64,000 nucleotides of DNA from Stratiolaelaps scimitus (Eukaryota; Arthropoda; Arachnida; Mesostigmata; Laelapidae): positions 22,382,001-22,446,000 of the forward strand of contig JABWDB010000004.1 in the NCBI GenBank assembly GCA_019614645.1, in the 5' to 3' direction. Numbering within the stretch: position 1 is the stretch's first letter; the number at the start of each line of letters is the position of its first letter. The notes below the pieces were generated by a model. The model did no database searches, was not told where the DNA came from, and saw only the letters and a list, made by a program, of their open reading frames with translations. The translations under genes and the position numbers were made by a program. Shown here piece by piece: positions 1 through 10,026 of this stretch.

Positions 1-1749
1 TTTATGCAGCGACACTTAGCAAATTTCCTGTTTGATCAGACACAGAAATAGATTATTATTATTACAAATACAACGAAGATACATGAATGCACTTCCCACA
101 ACTGGTGGCGGGCAGCGCGACGTTTGTGCTGTCGTGGTGAGGGATGCACATTTGAGGTTTCTCCACAGCGTGAGTACCAAGAACTGAGAAAAGCGGGGCG
201 GAAAGCCTCACACGTCGATAGGTGGATGCACGATGGTGACATTCACTACTGCGGGCAGAACGCGACCATGTAGAGGAAACGAAGAGAATAAGGGCAGGTG
301 AAACACGTTCATGGTTGTACTTCCCACGTACTCTGAGTCATGAGCTCATTTCTCGAGACGTGATCTCAGACGACATTTAGCGGAGAGCAATACACACACC
401 GGTCAGCAGTGGCAGGACTGTGTTACTAGGCGGTTCCAGGGGCTAATCCTGGATGATCCTGATGACAAATAAAAAAAATACAAGATACACTACTACCGGA
501 CTTGCAGACTTATTCGTGTATTTGTTTCGAGCTAATATTCAGTGGCTTAGACCCAACTATTGTCATAAACCAATCAGAATAGTGGATACGACGAAAAGTA
601 GCCTCAGAACAGTGAAGTATTATGTAAGTTTGCCGGTCGAAAAAGTCTGTCTGCCTGTTGAGCGAAAATATGAGTTCAAAGCTGAAAAAGATGCTTTTCC
701 AACTGTAAGCTAATTTTAGGGCAGACCAGACGCGAAAATCAAAAAAAGTTCCATTAAGACGACTACCGCGACGGAATTCAAGGGACGCTAGAATACCAGC
801 ATCTGGTAGAGAACCACCCCAAAAATGAAAATCTAAATTTAAATTGAAGAAAATCAAAGCATTAGAGCAAAGCATATGATTATTTGATCCTGAGAATATA
901 TTCTGCAAAATCTTTTGTGTCGCGCGTTTCTTGGCTCGCTGAGTTCGTGTGGTTTTGCGTGTGACAAAACGACGGGTACAAGTAGAAATGATTTGAATGG
1001 TTAATTAGTAGAAGTAATTAGTCATGAGTGTGGCATCCGGAGACAACAGAATGGTTGTGCACTGACCCTAGTTCGGTATCTAGACCGTGTAACTTGTTTA
1101 AGGTCGTACCTTGTGCTGTGGCTCACAGAGCGGCCGCACTAGAGTTTCCGCAGCACAGTTTTAGATATGACGAAAATTTCGAGTACAGCTCCCGTAACGT
1201 TAAATGCCTATTTAGAACATGTTTCGGTGAACCGTTTAGCTAATGTGTGGTAAGGTGATTCAGACTAAGCATTGCAAATGTGACACGCATGCGCCTATGC
1301 GCATAACGAGATCACAAGGGATCAAGGGGACTGCGCCTTCGTAGTTCTGCTAGTAATCTGGGGACGTAATGATTACACTCGAAATATGCAGCTGTATCAA
1401 AACGTACCTATCGGAAGTCAGCCAAACCCCACACCACCACGTGCGATATCAGCCCCGTTATGCTCGATAGTAACTGTTCCCAGACATTTGTAAAAATCTG
1501 CTGTTAAAAAGAGGTGTTCTTCCTGTGAAGGAAACCAGAGTACCCTTTAACTCACGTGATCTGTCTTAAAACGATAAATCATTACCACACTACCAGATTT
1601 GAAAGTTACGTATTTAAAAAAAGAATAAACTCATACTTGTCTTTAATTATTGCAATCCGAGAACGCGAAAGGATATCAAATGAACAGGTGATAGTCGCTT
1701 ATGAGAGCACGATTCAAGTGACTTCAGAAGGTCAAATAATGTCTGCTTT

Positions 1750-1850
1750 GGCTAAATAATCTCACAGATTCTGTCGAAAGCCAGTGGCGGCGGGTTCGAG
1801 CCCCGCTGCGTGACATATAAGAGAGCTTAAGCATTGTAACAATTGCGGCT
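1750..1850 (+). mobile_element. tRNA-like SINE fragment (B-box only clear)
   Basis: A tRNA B-box-like sequence GGTTCGAGCCCC lies at 1793-1804. A weak A-box-like TTTGGCTAAAT lies about 40 bases upstream. The spacing suits a tRNA-derived SINE head. No cloverleaf can be folded with confidence, so it is not called as a tRNA gene. Confidence 0.3.
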
Positions 1851-2483
1851 CCTTTAATAAACCAATAAAGCTTTACCTTTACACACACGAGCCGAGTTCG
1901 AATTTGGGTATGAATGAAGCTCCGCAAACGACCATTACCGGGTCGACGTTTTCCTGCAATGTCAAAGGGAAGATCGATCTTCTTCACAACGGTCAGGACC
2001 GTTAACAGTTTTGAGCAAATGCTTTAATCGTGTTCATGGTTGGTAAGCAAAAGGAGCACACTTTTTTTTAGCTTAGCTCAATATCGCCTCAGTCACTCTA
2101 GCTAACCATCGGTGTACACATGTTTAGCGCTACATAGCCCTTCATACTGAGGTCATCAGAAGAAAACGTTTCATTCGGGTGAGTGGAGGGTATTAGTTGG
2201 CAAATTTAGCGTCTGCGGAACTTCTTCAACTTATCGCCTTTCTCCGGAGTCGTACCTTGAATACTTGATCATTTCACGACCTCATGAAGTTTGTGGCGTC
2301 ATGGTGGCGCGATGTTGGCTGGGGGCTTGGAAATCGCTGATCGTGATCACGATAACGACACTCGGAGAACCCAATTCTATGGTGATTTTTATTGAATGGG
2401 GAGTTTTGCTCAATTTCATATTCAGGTGCCATCATATTATATTTATCCCTCACTACACAGGCGAACAATAACCAAAAACTTCC

Positions 2484-2630
2484 TGTGAGTATGGCCTGGT
2501 CGTGTAAGTCGCTGCCTTCGATGCCGGAGATCGCGGGTTCGAACCCTGTGGTGGTCTTTGCCGGCCACTGTATTCTGTATGAATGAGATCAGATCACCGT
2601 AAACTCTCTTACCGGTCTCCGGCATCAAAA
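2484..2630 (+). mobile_element. tRNA-derived SINE-like element
   Basis: An A-box-like TGGCCTGGTCG lies at 2492-2502 and a clean B-box GGTTCGAAC at 2536-2544, the usual internal RNA polymerase III promoter arrangement of tRNA-derived SINEs. An 11-bp inverted repeat, GATGCCGGAGA at 2520-2530 and TCTCCGGCATC at 2616-2626, would let the transcript fold on itself. The anticodon arm is not convincing, so a functional tRNA is unlikely. A related head appears at 38.95 kb. Confidence 0.5.
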
Positions 2631-3604
2631 ACTTTAACTGTTAGGTAATCACGCTGACACGTTAATGGTTGAACCAAGTTCTGCTTCCTGAATATACGAT
2701 AACGCAACTTCAATAAATAATGTGTAAAGCGTACGCCGCTTGCGGGAACCTTACACCCTAGATTCGAACCAAATTCCCTGATGCGCCCGTGTCGTTCGTA
2801 ATGTCAGAATGATCTTAGTTTACAACGATGAATATCAAGTTCGGCATGCGTGCGTGCGCGCAGTGGCACGATGTTTTTCGACGGCTTTCATCGCCCAATG
2901 AAGGCCATGTGTTTGGGATAGATTATTTGACGATTTACTGAACGGTAACACGGCACCACCGACACGTAATAAGTCACACATATTGTGCACAGTAGCAGGT
3001 ACAGTGTACTGGATCTATGAACTGAGTGGCCTGCAGTGCCCCATTTTTGAACGAGGGGCAACTGTAAAATGCATTATGTAATTTCTCCCGGTCTCACTTT
3101 CTGGTGTTGGCCTGGAGGTATCGGTAGCGTAGCGCCCACAAAACATCATTTGTCTATTCGGCTCTCTTCCGTGGCTCCACCGGGACTGCCTGTCCATCAC
3201 GTCGGTCTTGCATAGAATCCTTAAGTGAATGAAATTCACTTAGGCCCGATAGGCATGTGACCTTGATTCTCGATACGGGCACTGACGCAAGACGCTGACG
3301 TTCAAACGGTTGCTTGATCGAACGGTCGCAACAAAACGCCTGTTCTCTCTCTGCCAGTCATTGCCTGATAGCAACGATGATAGGTGACACATCGGAGCCC
3401 CTGAGACGAATATCAAATCATAAGCAAAGTGCTCCTCCGGAGTCGAATTCAATTCCTTCGGTTTTTTCGCATCTTCATTTACAAGTCAGTCCGTCGTCCT
3501 CACAATACCGTCGCTAAGTTGTGGTCGCCACCCGATCCCTCAATCACTCCCCCACCGTAGCTAGCACCCGTAGACCAGCAGCATCAACAGCATCACAGGC
3601 CGCT

Positions 3605-4834
3605 ATGGGGCAACACACGTCACGGGCGCTATTTCCCAGGATCGGGAGAGACCAGGGCCATGAGCAGGTGCCGATGGACGTGCGCTACAACCGGGTTATT
3701 ACGGGCAGCAAAAGGGAACCTCCATCAGCTGCCGCGGCCGCAGCAGGCGCCGCAGCGGCGGAGCGATTCAGATCAATTAACGAGTTTCCAACTGAGGACG
3801 ATTATCAGTATGTCAAGGGAGTACGGTGCCGCTACCGTTACCGCGAGCAAACACAACCCCTGGAGCCGGCGCAGCCATCGGGCCAATTCCATCGTCATCA
3901 CTTTGTGCTCAAGGGCGTGTTAGGTAAGGGCGGGTTCGCAACGGTCTATAAGTGTCAATACCTGCGCAATAATGAGACGTACGCCTTACGAAGACTGAAG
4001 AAGCGGAGAGGCTTCGGCTGTCGAGCGCAACGCGAAAAGACTATCCTTTTTGCCGTTGACTACCCCTTCATTATAAAGCTGTACGAGACGTTTGTAGACG
4101 ACGTGTACCTCTATTTTCTCCTAGAGCTCGCGCCCTGTGGGAGCTTAGACCGATTCGTGGCGCACACCACTGTAAACGAGAACGTCGTTCGCTTCTGGGT
4201 CGCTCAGCTCGTGCTGGTTGTTGAATATCTACATGCGGCTGAGATCGTTCACCGGGACATTAAACTAGATAATCTATTGCTGCACCCTAACGGCTATATT
4301 AAGCTAAGCGACTTTGACACGGCAAAATCCCTCGAGACATGTGACGGCAAGACGACCAGCTTCGTTGGTACAGTGTACTATATCGCCCCTGAGGTCATGT
4401 GTCGACAACCTTATGGCAAAGAGGCCGATTGGTGGACTGTAGGCATAGTGACGCATGTGCTTCTGTATCAGAAATCACCTCTTGAGGTATTGCCCGCAAC
4501 ATATAACGCACTACAGCTCAAAGCCATAGTAGGACCTGGATTTAATCGGAAGAGCTTCGGACCGGCGAGTGACGCCGCCAAGGACTTCATGTATTGGACC
4601 CTTCGAACTGAACCCATGTTTCGGCTGGGCGTCCAACGGCCGTCGCAAGGTGCCGTGAAAGACGAGAAATTCTTCCACGGAATAGATTTCAAAGCATTAT
4701 ATTTACATGAGATCCCATTTCCGACAGGGTGTCGCCCACCTACGGAGCGCGAACTTTGTCAGCCAACACCGGAAGAGCTAGTGTTTACAATCAGACCATC
4801 AGTGTCACTTGGAGTCGAGTTTGACGACTTCTAA
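3605..4834 (+). CDS. Intronless PKA/PKG-type AGC kinase, predicted pseudokinase
   Basis: The 409-codon frame has no introns. The first in-frame ATG (3605) is used because an in-frame TAA lies at 3515-3517; reading would otherwise start at a GTG. The protein begins Met-Gly-Gln-His-Thr-Ser, which fits the N-myristoylation consensus. A variable region (1-98) holds an Ala-rich run. The kinase domain follows: Gly-rich loop GKGGFATV (107-114), HRDIKLDN (216-223), APE (261-263), and an AGC C-tail ending in FDDF at the very C-terminus, like the FxxF end of PKA catalytic subunits. Two key residues are changed. The beta-3 lysine is Arg129 (YALR) and DFG reads DFD (236-238). The P+1 loop GTPEY is GTVYY, and a Ser sits where PKA has Thr197. 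The catalytic loop Asp218 and Asn223 are intact. From family knowledge, loss of the lysine usually abolishes phosphotransfer. Absence of introns suggests a retrocopy. Confidence 0.8.
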   Translation: MGQHTSRALFPRIGRDQGHEQVPMDVRYNRVITGSKREPPSAAAAAAGAAAAERFRSINEFPTEDDYQYVKGVRCRYRYREQTQPLEPAQPSGQFHRHHFVLKGVLGKGGFATVYKCQYLRNNETYALRRLKKRRGFGCRAQREKTILFAVDYPFIIKLYETFVDDVYLYFLLELAPCGSLDRFVAHTTVNENVVRFWVAQLVLVVEYLHAAEIVHRDIKLDNLLLHPNGYIKLSDFDTAKSLETCDGKTTSFVGTVYYIAPEVMCRQPYGKEADWWTVGIVTHVLLYQKSPLEVLPATYNALQLKAIVGPGFNRKSFGPASDAAKDFMYWTLRTEPMFRLGVQRPSQGAVKDEKFFHGIDFKALYLHEIPFPTGCRPPTERELCQPTPEELVFTIRPSVSLGVEFDDF

Positions 4835-5161
4835 GACGTGACGGCTAGTTAATAGCCGTGTCCCATAGTATCGCGTAGGCATGTTAGATGGCGATTGCCT
4901 TGGGGATGACGAAAACAAAATTTCCAATTTAAGTGGAGCTCCTTTGCAAGTAACGATGTAAGGATAGATTCTAGCCGATGTCAATATTGCGTGATAAGTA
5001 CACAATTGGAAACGCAAGCAAAAGGTCCCAAATGTCCATTCGTTTCAAATTTGATTAAGACTACACGGAAGCCACTGTGAAAGCGTCGCAATCGGGACAA
5101 CCGATTCGGCGCGACTGTTGTTCTCGTATAATCCTGGCCAGCGTGTTATAATTTTCGTATA

Positions 5162-5167
5162 AATAAA
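5162..5167 (+). terminator. Candidate poly(A) signal of the kinase gene
   Basis: AATAAA lies 328 bases after the kinase stop codon in AT-rich sequence. It is the first such hexamer I see on the plus strand downstream, but no transcript evidence is available. Confidence 0.3.
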
Positions 5168-5440
5168 TTCTAAAAATTTAAGGTACCTGTCCCACACACC
5201 GTCTAACTATATGATGATTACGCCTCTATTGCATAATAACGCACGCTTTATTACAACGGCTGCAGGCAAAACGTATATGGGTCGCCCTTTAGAATGAAAG
5301 CTTCTCTGGCAGTGATTTTATGTATATACAGAATGAAAGTGTTCTCAAAATGAGATTTCACCACCTATCGATTATACAACATTATACTTCTAAGGTCGGT
5401 GACCCTTCACGAACCTGTAGTCGACCAATTGTATTGGTAT

Positions 5441-5468
5441 CGCTCCATCAGTATTCACTCATCTCATT
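5441..5468 (+). repeat. 28-bp direct repeat, copy 1
   Basis: The 28 bases starting CGCTCCATCAGTATTC are repeated exactly at 6001-6028. Copy 1 is followed by ATTAGTACGC and copy 2 is preceded by the same ten bases. This suggests one former tandem array interrupted by roughly 520 bp of insertion. Confidence 0.7.
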
Positions 5469-6000
5469 GTATTAGTACGCGGTTGATAAGCAGTCATTGA
5501 AACATCCAAAAACCTGCGTGTTTTATGGACTGCTCATCAATCGCTACCCAGATACTTACTTAGTTGCTCTTTAATGGGGTGAAAAAAAAACGATCTTCTC
5601 GTTGTTCGCACCACAATACGTATGTTAGGCATTTATTGTATCCACCTTAGTCAGCACCTGTGTTCGTGTGTGTGTTTGTGTGTGTGTATTTTACAGATGT
5701 GTACACGCCCAAAAGTCGTTCGGTAGGCTAGCGCTGGTTATGCATGCATTGACTTTGTCGTCTCGGTTGTCGCCTTTTGTTTTTAGTTATTGGATTAGGC
5801 TTTTATTTCAGTGTAAGTTTGTATTTGCCTCATTGGTTGTTTAATATATATATATTTTTTTATTAATTTTCAGTATATTGTTCTACTGAAACCGTTTTCT
5901 TTTTTCTGTTCTCCTTTTATGATACACAACTTTGTTTGCATTTCTGTTTGTTTTTCTTTTCTGTTTACTCACTCACCGGGTGCGTTATGATTTATTAGTA

Positions 6001-6028
6001 CGCTCCATCAGTATTCACTCATCTCATT
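6001..6028 (+). repeat. 28-bp direct repeat, copy 2
   Basis: Exact copy of the 28 bases at 5441-5468, with the shared flank ATTAGTACGC on its left side rather than its right. Confidence 0.7.
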
Positions 6029-8927
6029 TATCCATTTTAGTGCAATTTAACCACCATTTACAAGGTGGACAGGTTCCATACGGTCTCTAGGGGACCATTT
6101 TAGGTTCAGCGTCATTCTCGTAGGTGAACACTCAACATCTTGCTATACTCGTCCTTTCGCTCATCGTGTTATATAATATGTATATATATATATATTAGAT
6201 TTGTCATATTCTGTCTGTAGCATGTGCATTTCCGATATAACACCATTATGTATTAGGTACCTAGGTGTCTGTCGACGAGCTTATGTTTATGTTTACCATT
6301 ATTTTTAGCTAGCTAGCTAATTAGCTCATTGAGATCGGGGCGCTAAATACACACGTCTTCATGGACATCCCGACAGCGTCCGCCGAAAGATACACTCGAG
6401 CAGGGTCATATTGTGCTCTTGGCGTGACGTTGTCAACAAAGAACAGAACAAACTAGAATCATAATAAAGTAAATAAACATAATAAAATATATAAGGTAGC
6501 ATGAAATATTCAAGAAGTATATGTATGTATATATTATATATATATATATTTGAAGATTTTATCTCCGTCTGAAGGAATGTTTCTTCCGGGTAGTTGATGT
6601 CTACCTCTTACGTGGGTGGGTCTGTTAAGATACCCATGTGAGCACTTTGTGTTTCATCCAATGGAGGTAAGTTTTTGTTCAATCAAGCATTGCTGTCGTT
6701 TTTCGCAATATATATTTTTTATGCAATGTTTAGTTGGAGCGTTCATATCTCATTCTTTGGGACGTCACCATTTCGTTTTATTCTACCAAAAACAAATTAG
6801 ATTAATCGATTCATGACTCAAGTTATCAGTTGAATAATTACTGAGTAGAATTGACACAATTTTGCAGTCACGTTAGCAGATAATGACGTGCATGACATGA
6901 ACCTCGCTGGTGCTCAACGGGGCTATAAGTTTACCGTCTCTGCATTGTATACAGTGACGGATTCAGACAGTAGATAGAAAAGACGTCCCTGTTTATATAC
7001 AGTAAGTGTATGTGAGATCATGACGGATTGTGCAATAGTATCATATTGTATGACTGTTGTAGCAAATGCACACGATTGACACGAACCAAACATCATGTGT
7101 TTCATATACGTTAGTGTCTTACAGATAACGATCTGATAATAGAAGTCATTCACTGTTACAACGACAGTTGCTCACAAATTAAGCGATTTACCACAACGAG
7201 AAATGACGGGAGACATTTAGAGTTAATGTAATAAACATAATACAATGTGTATATATATATATACTATTGGACATTTGTCTCGTTATCAGTTGTTTGTTGG
7301 TCTTTATCCATTGGGTTCCTCGAGCTGTTACACAGAGATATTTACGTAGAAAATTGGCCATCGGCGCCATGTTGTTGTAATTGTCTGGTCAACACTGCGT
7401 ATTGTTCTGTGACCCTCTCTTGGTGCTTGTTTGTGCATCTTAGCAGTTGTCACTCGTTTCTTGTTATGTTGCGTCTTCCAAAATATATCTATATATTATC
7501 ATCTACATATTACAACTGCCTGCGACCTGACCTTCGATGAGGATACCCACTCAGCTATACGTACAAGAGGGATAAAAGTGTCGACTCCATCAAATGTTCC
7601 TCCGCTATTCATCAGCAAGTAGTAATTGTTTGATGTACATTTAATAGCTGAAGGGCATTCATCTTTAATGTCTCAATTGTCAACAAACACGAGTTTGCCA
7701 TGTCTTTGTTGGTTGTCTCTTTTCCTCAGGTGCGGAATTGCCTGACTACCGTGATTATCATTATGTGCAGGTTCGGCAGCACGGGAGCTCGTTTAATTCA
7801 AGTCAATTGTGTCAAATTTGAATACGTATAAGCTTACCCAAGTCTCCCTCTTGCTCGTCTGCTCACCCACTTCCGGCATCATTCCCGTTGTGAGGAAATT
7901 GTACGATAGCGGAAATTTCACAAAATTCTACCCTAGAAATTATCCTGTTCCTCCTCGATAAAGGCTAGCGTTATGGTTCATCTTTGTCGTTGTTGTTGTT
8001 GCTGCTGTTCCCAATGTGCTCATCGACTGACGAAACATTACTGTCGGAGATATACAAGTTGGCCGCCCTTTAGAATCGAATACCCCAAAGTTTCTGTTTT
8101 GGCTTGTTTAGCGTACAGGCGTGAAGGGGATGCTTCGGAAGTAGCGAGCCCACGGTCGAGTGAGGTGTATGTTTAGAACTGCAAACAGTAGGCCTCCCTA
8201 CTTAGGAGGGTTTACAATTCAAACAGACTCTACTAGAGATGGTTTTTTCTTATACTTTTTTTTCTGCAGTTTCTCCTCGACGGTGAGCCACCTGTTATTT
8301 ATCCAGTTATAAACTCACACCTAACCCTGTTGTGCGCTACTTTACCCTTCTCCGGCCCGCTCCCACCTGTCTTTTCTACGATCCAAATGTCGAACGGGTT
8401 CCCTTGTCCGATACTTCAATGGGTTGTACGGTTACGCAGATCTCGATATATGGACCATTCGCTCAGCCATTGTGTCAGTCAGCGGATATCCATCATCTCT
8501 TATTATCTATATGTATCGATTTATCTGTATGCATATATATTATAATGTGTGTATACATGTATGTAGATTAGACACCCATTGTGGGTGAGAGCTTCGTAGA
8601 AATATAGAGTGTGTGCTTGTATCGTAGATAGATCATGTCTATTTTGTGAAAAACACTCATCCTTTGATATACACATGTTCATTGTTGTTGTTGTCACCCA
8701 TATTGGCTCGTTGCTGTGTATCTCTGTGTACATTATTAAGTTGTATGTATTATATTATTCGATTCTCTACCGACTCAGATCGAGGTGATCGTCGATCAGT
8801 TTGGAGAGTATTCTTCGACAATATCTGGGACAATGCATTTATCTATGATCTCTCTGCGCTAGATATACATATATAGATAGATCTCGATCTGGAAATAGAC
8901 GTTCTCTCCGCCTATTCCCTGCGGCCC

Positions 8928-8934
8928 GAGGTAG
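8928..8934 (-). promoter_or_regulatory. Possible second let-7 seed match in TRIM71 3' region
   Basis: GAGGTAG on the plus strand gives CUACCUC on the TRIM71 mRNA strand, a 7-mer match to let-7 nucleotides 2-8. No strong 3' supplementary pairing follows, so alone this could be chance. It counts only if the 3' UTR runs about 4 kb. Confidence 0.3.
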
Positions 8935-9646
8935 CACTGAGACATATGGCCCGGTGCATCTAGCCGCTTCTGTTCACGCATATGGCACGTGCGAATTCAC
9001 CCGAGTCGTCCACTGTACGGTGGAACTTCTCGGCGGATTATCAATCTGTTCGATGAGATATAATACGGGGCAGCCTCCACGTGGGACCCCGACGTACTGA
9101 AAGGCACAGTACTTGATCCTACCTAGAGATCGGGTAGAGCCCACCCCAGCTGAGTGGGCGAGTATACCAATAGACTCGGACGTGCGTGCAGTAGTACATC
9201 GAGCCGATCGAGCCGATCAAGCTCTGAATCGAGGGACTCAATAACTTATAGATGCATACTGTTTGCCTCTTTGCAGAGCTCGTCATTCAGCTTCATTATC
9301 ATCATCATCATATTAGCTTCATTTGAGAATGAACATCGGCACTTTGTCGGCTTGGCTACTTGTATAATCGATTAGATACTATAGTTTGATTTTATATGAG
9401 CGGGAAAATGTGCTCAGTCTCAGTTAGTGATGTTCGCTAGGTTTTCTTTTCTTTGTTCAACCTTAAACGCGGTAACGTATAATGAATGATGGTGTTTTAG
9501 TGCTTAAACGCCTCGTTGCGCGATCATTCAACTCGTTTAACCGTTGATCCATACATGTTCATCCAGTATCATATAATACTAGTACTGCGCAACCCACATA
9601 CGCACACACAGACGCACATAGACACACTCATTGTTTAAGCCAGTTT

Positions 9647-9650
<4 letters not shown>

Positions 9651-9686
<36 letters not shown>
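9651..9686. repeat. (AT)18 microsatellite
   Basis: Uninterrupted 36-bp AT dinucleotide tract, the longest in the TRIM71 3' region. Shorter relatives lie near 6180, 6535, 7249, 10247 and 14535. Confidence 0.95.
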
Positions 9687-9689
<3 letters not shown>

Positions 9690-10003
9690 ATATTACTATA
9701 CTGTAGAGTCAATGGACAATGAGGGCTATGTATGTATGTGTTGACTTTTGGAATGGCATTGAAACAACTCCTAGTGTAATATACAGATGCGCACATGAAT
9801 GGAGATATCTAGTAACTATATAGATATAATATATGTATGTATACATACTACAGAATATAGGAACTCAGTCAACTGACTGGGAATAATGGGTGGGCAGATA
9901 GGCGGAAGGCCTGCTATAAGGAACGGGACAGCTAAACCTTCTTGGGTTGAGGAAACATGAAAGATAACTGGTGGAATATGTAAAAGGTGTAATATTTTGA
10001 TGA

Positions 10004-10026
10004 TGAGGTAGTCATTTTGTATAGTT
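10004..10026 (-). promoter_or_regulatory. let-7 microRNA target site in the TRIM71/lin-41 3' UTR
   Basis: Read on the plus strand, 10004-10012 is TGAGGTAGT, identical to let-7 nucleotides 1-9, and 10017-10026 is TTGTATAGTT, identical to let-7 nucleotides 13-22. The minus-strand mRNA would therefore pair with let-7 over 19 of 22 bases, with a 4-by-3 internal loop (CATT against AGG). The site is on the correct strand, about 2.87 kb past the TRIM71 stop. let-7 repression of lin-41/TRIM71 through such centrally looped 3' UTR sites is established in nematodes and vertebrates. It is not a let-7 gene: the middle differs from mature let-7 and no complementary hairpin arm lies nearby. Confidence 0.9.

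Larger units (their letters stand above)
1..3604. other. Intergenic sequence upstream of the kinase gene
   Basis: I see no convincing gene here. The longest open frames (for example 510-908 on the minus strand, 132 codons) have no recognisable motif and no supporting splice signals. The stretch holds two tRNA-like SINE pieces (near 1.8 kb and 2.5 kb) and is otherwise unique-looking. An in-frame TAA at 3515-3517 closes the kinase frame upstream. Confidence 0.5.

Noticed and set aside
2484..2560. A functional tRNA gene
   Set aside because: A- and B-boxes are present, but the acceptor and anticodon stems do not pair, and the sequence resembles the other SINE-like copy.
9940..9975. A second let-7 duplex next to the main site (TTGAGGAAACATG region)
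   Set aside because: Only TGAGG matches the seed; the sixth base mismatches and 3' pairing is weak.
10004..10026. A let-7 microRNA gene on the plus strand
   Set aside because: Bases 10-12 of mature let-7 (AGG) are replaced by four others (CATT), and no complementary arm lies within 80 bp on either side. The fit as a target on the TRIM71 mRNA strand is far better.
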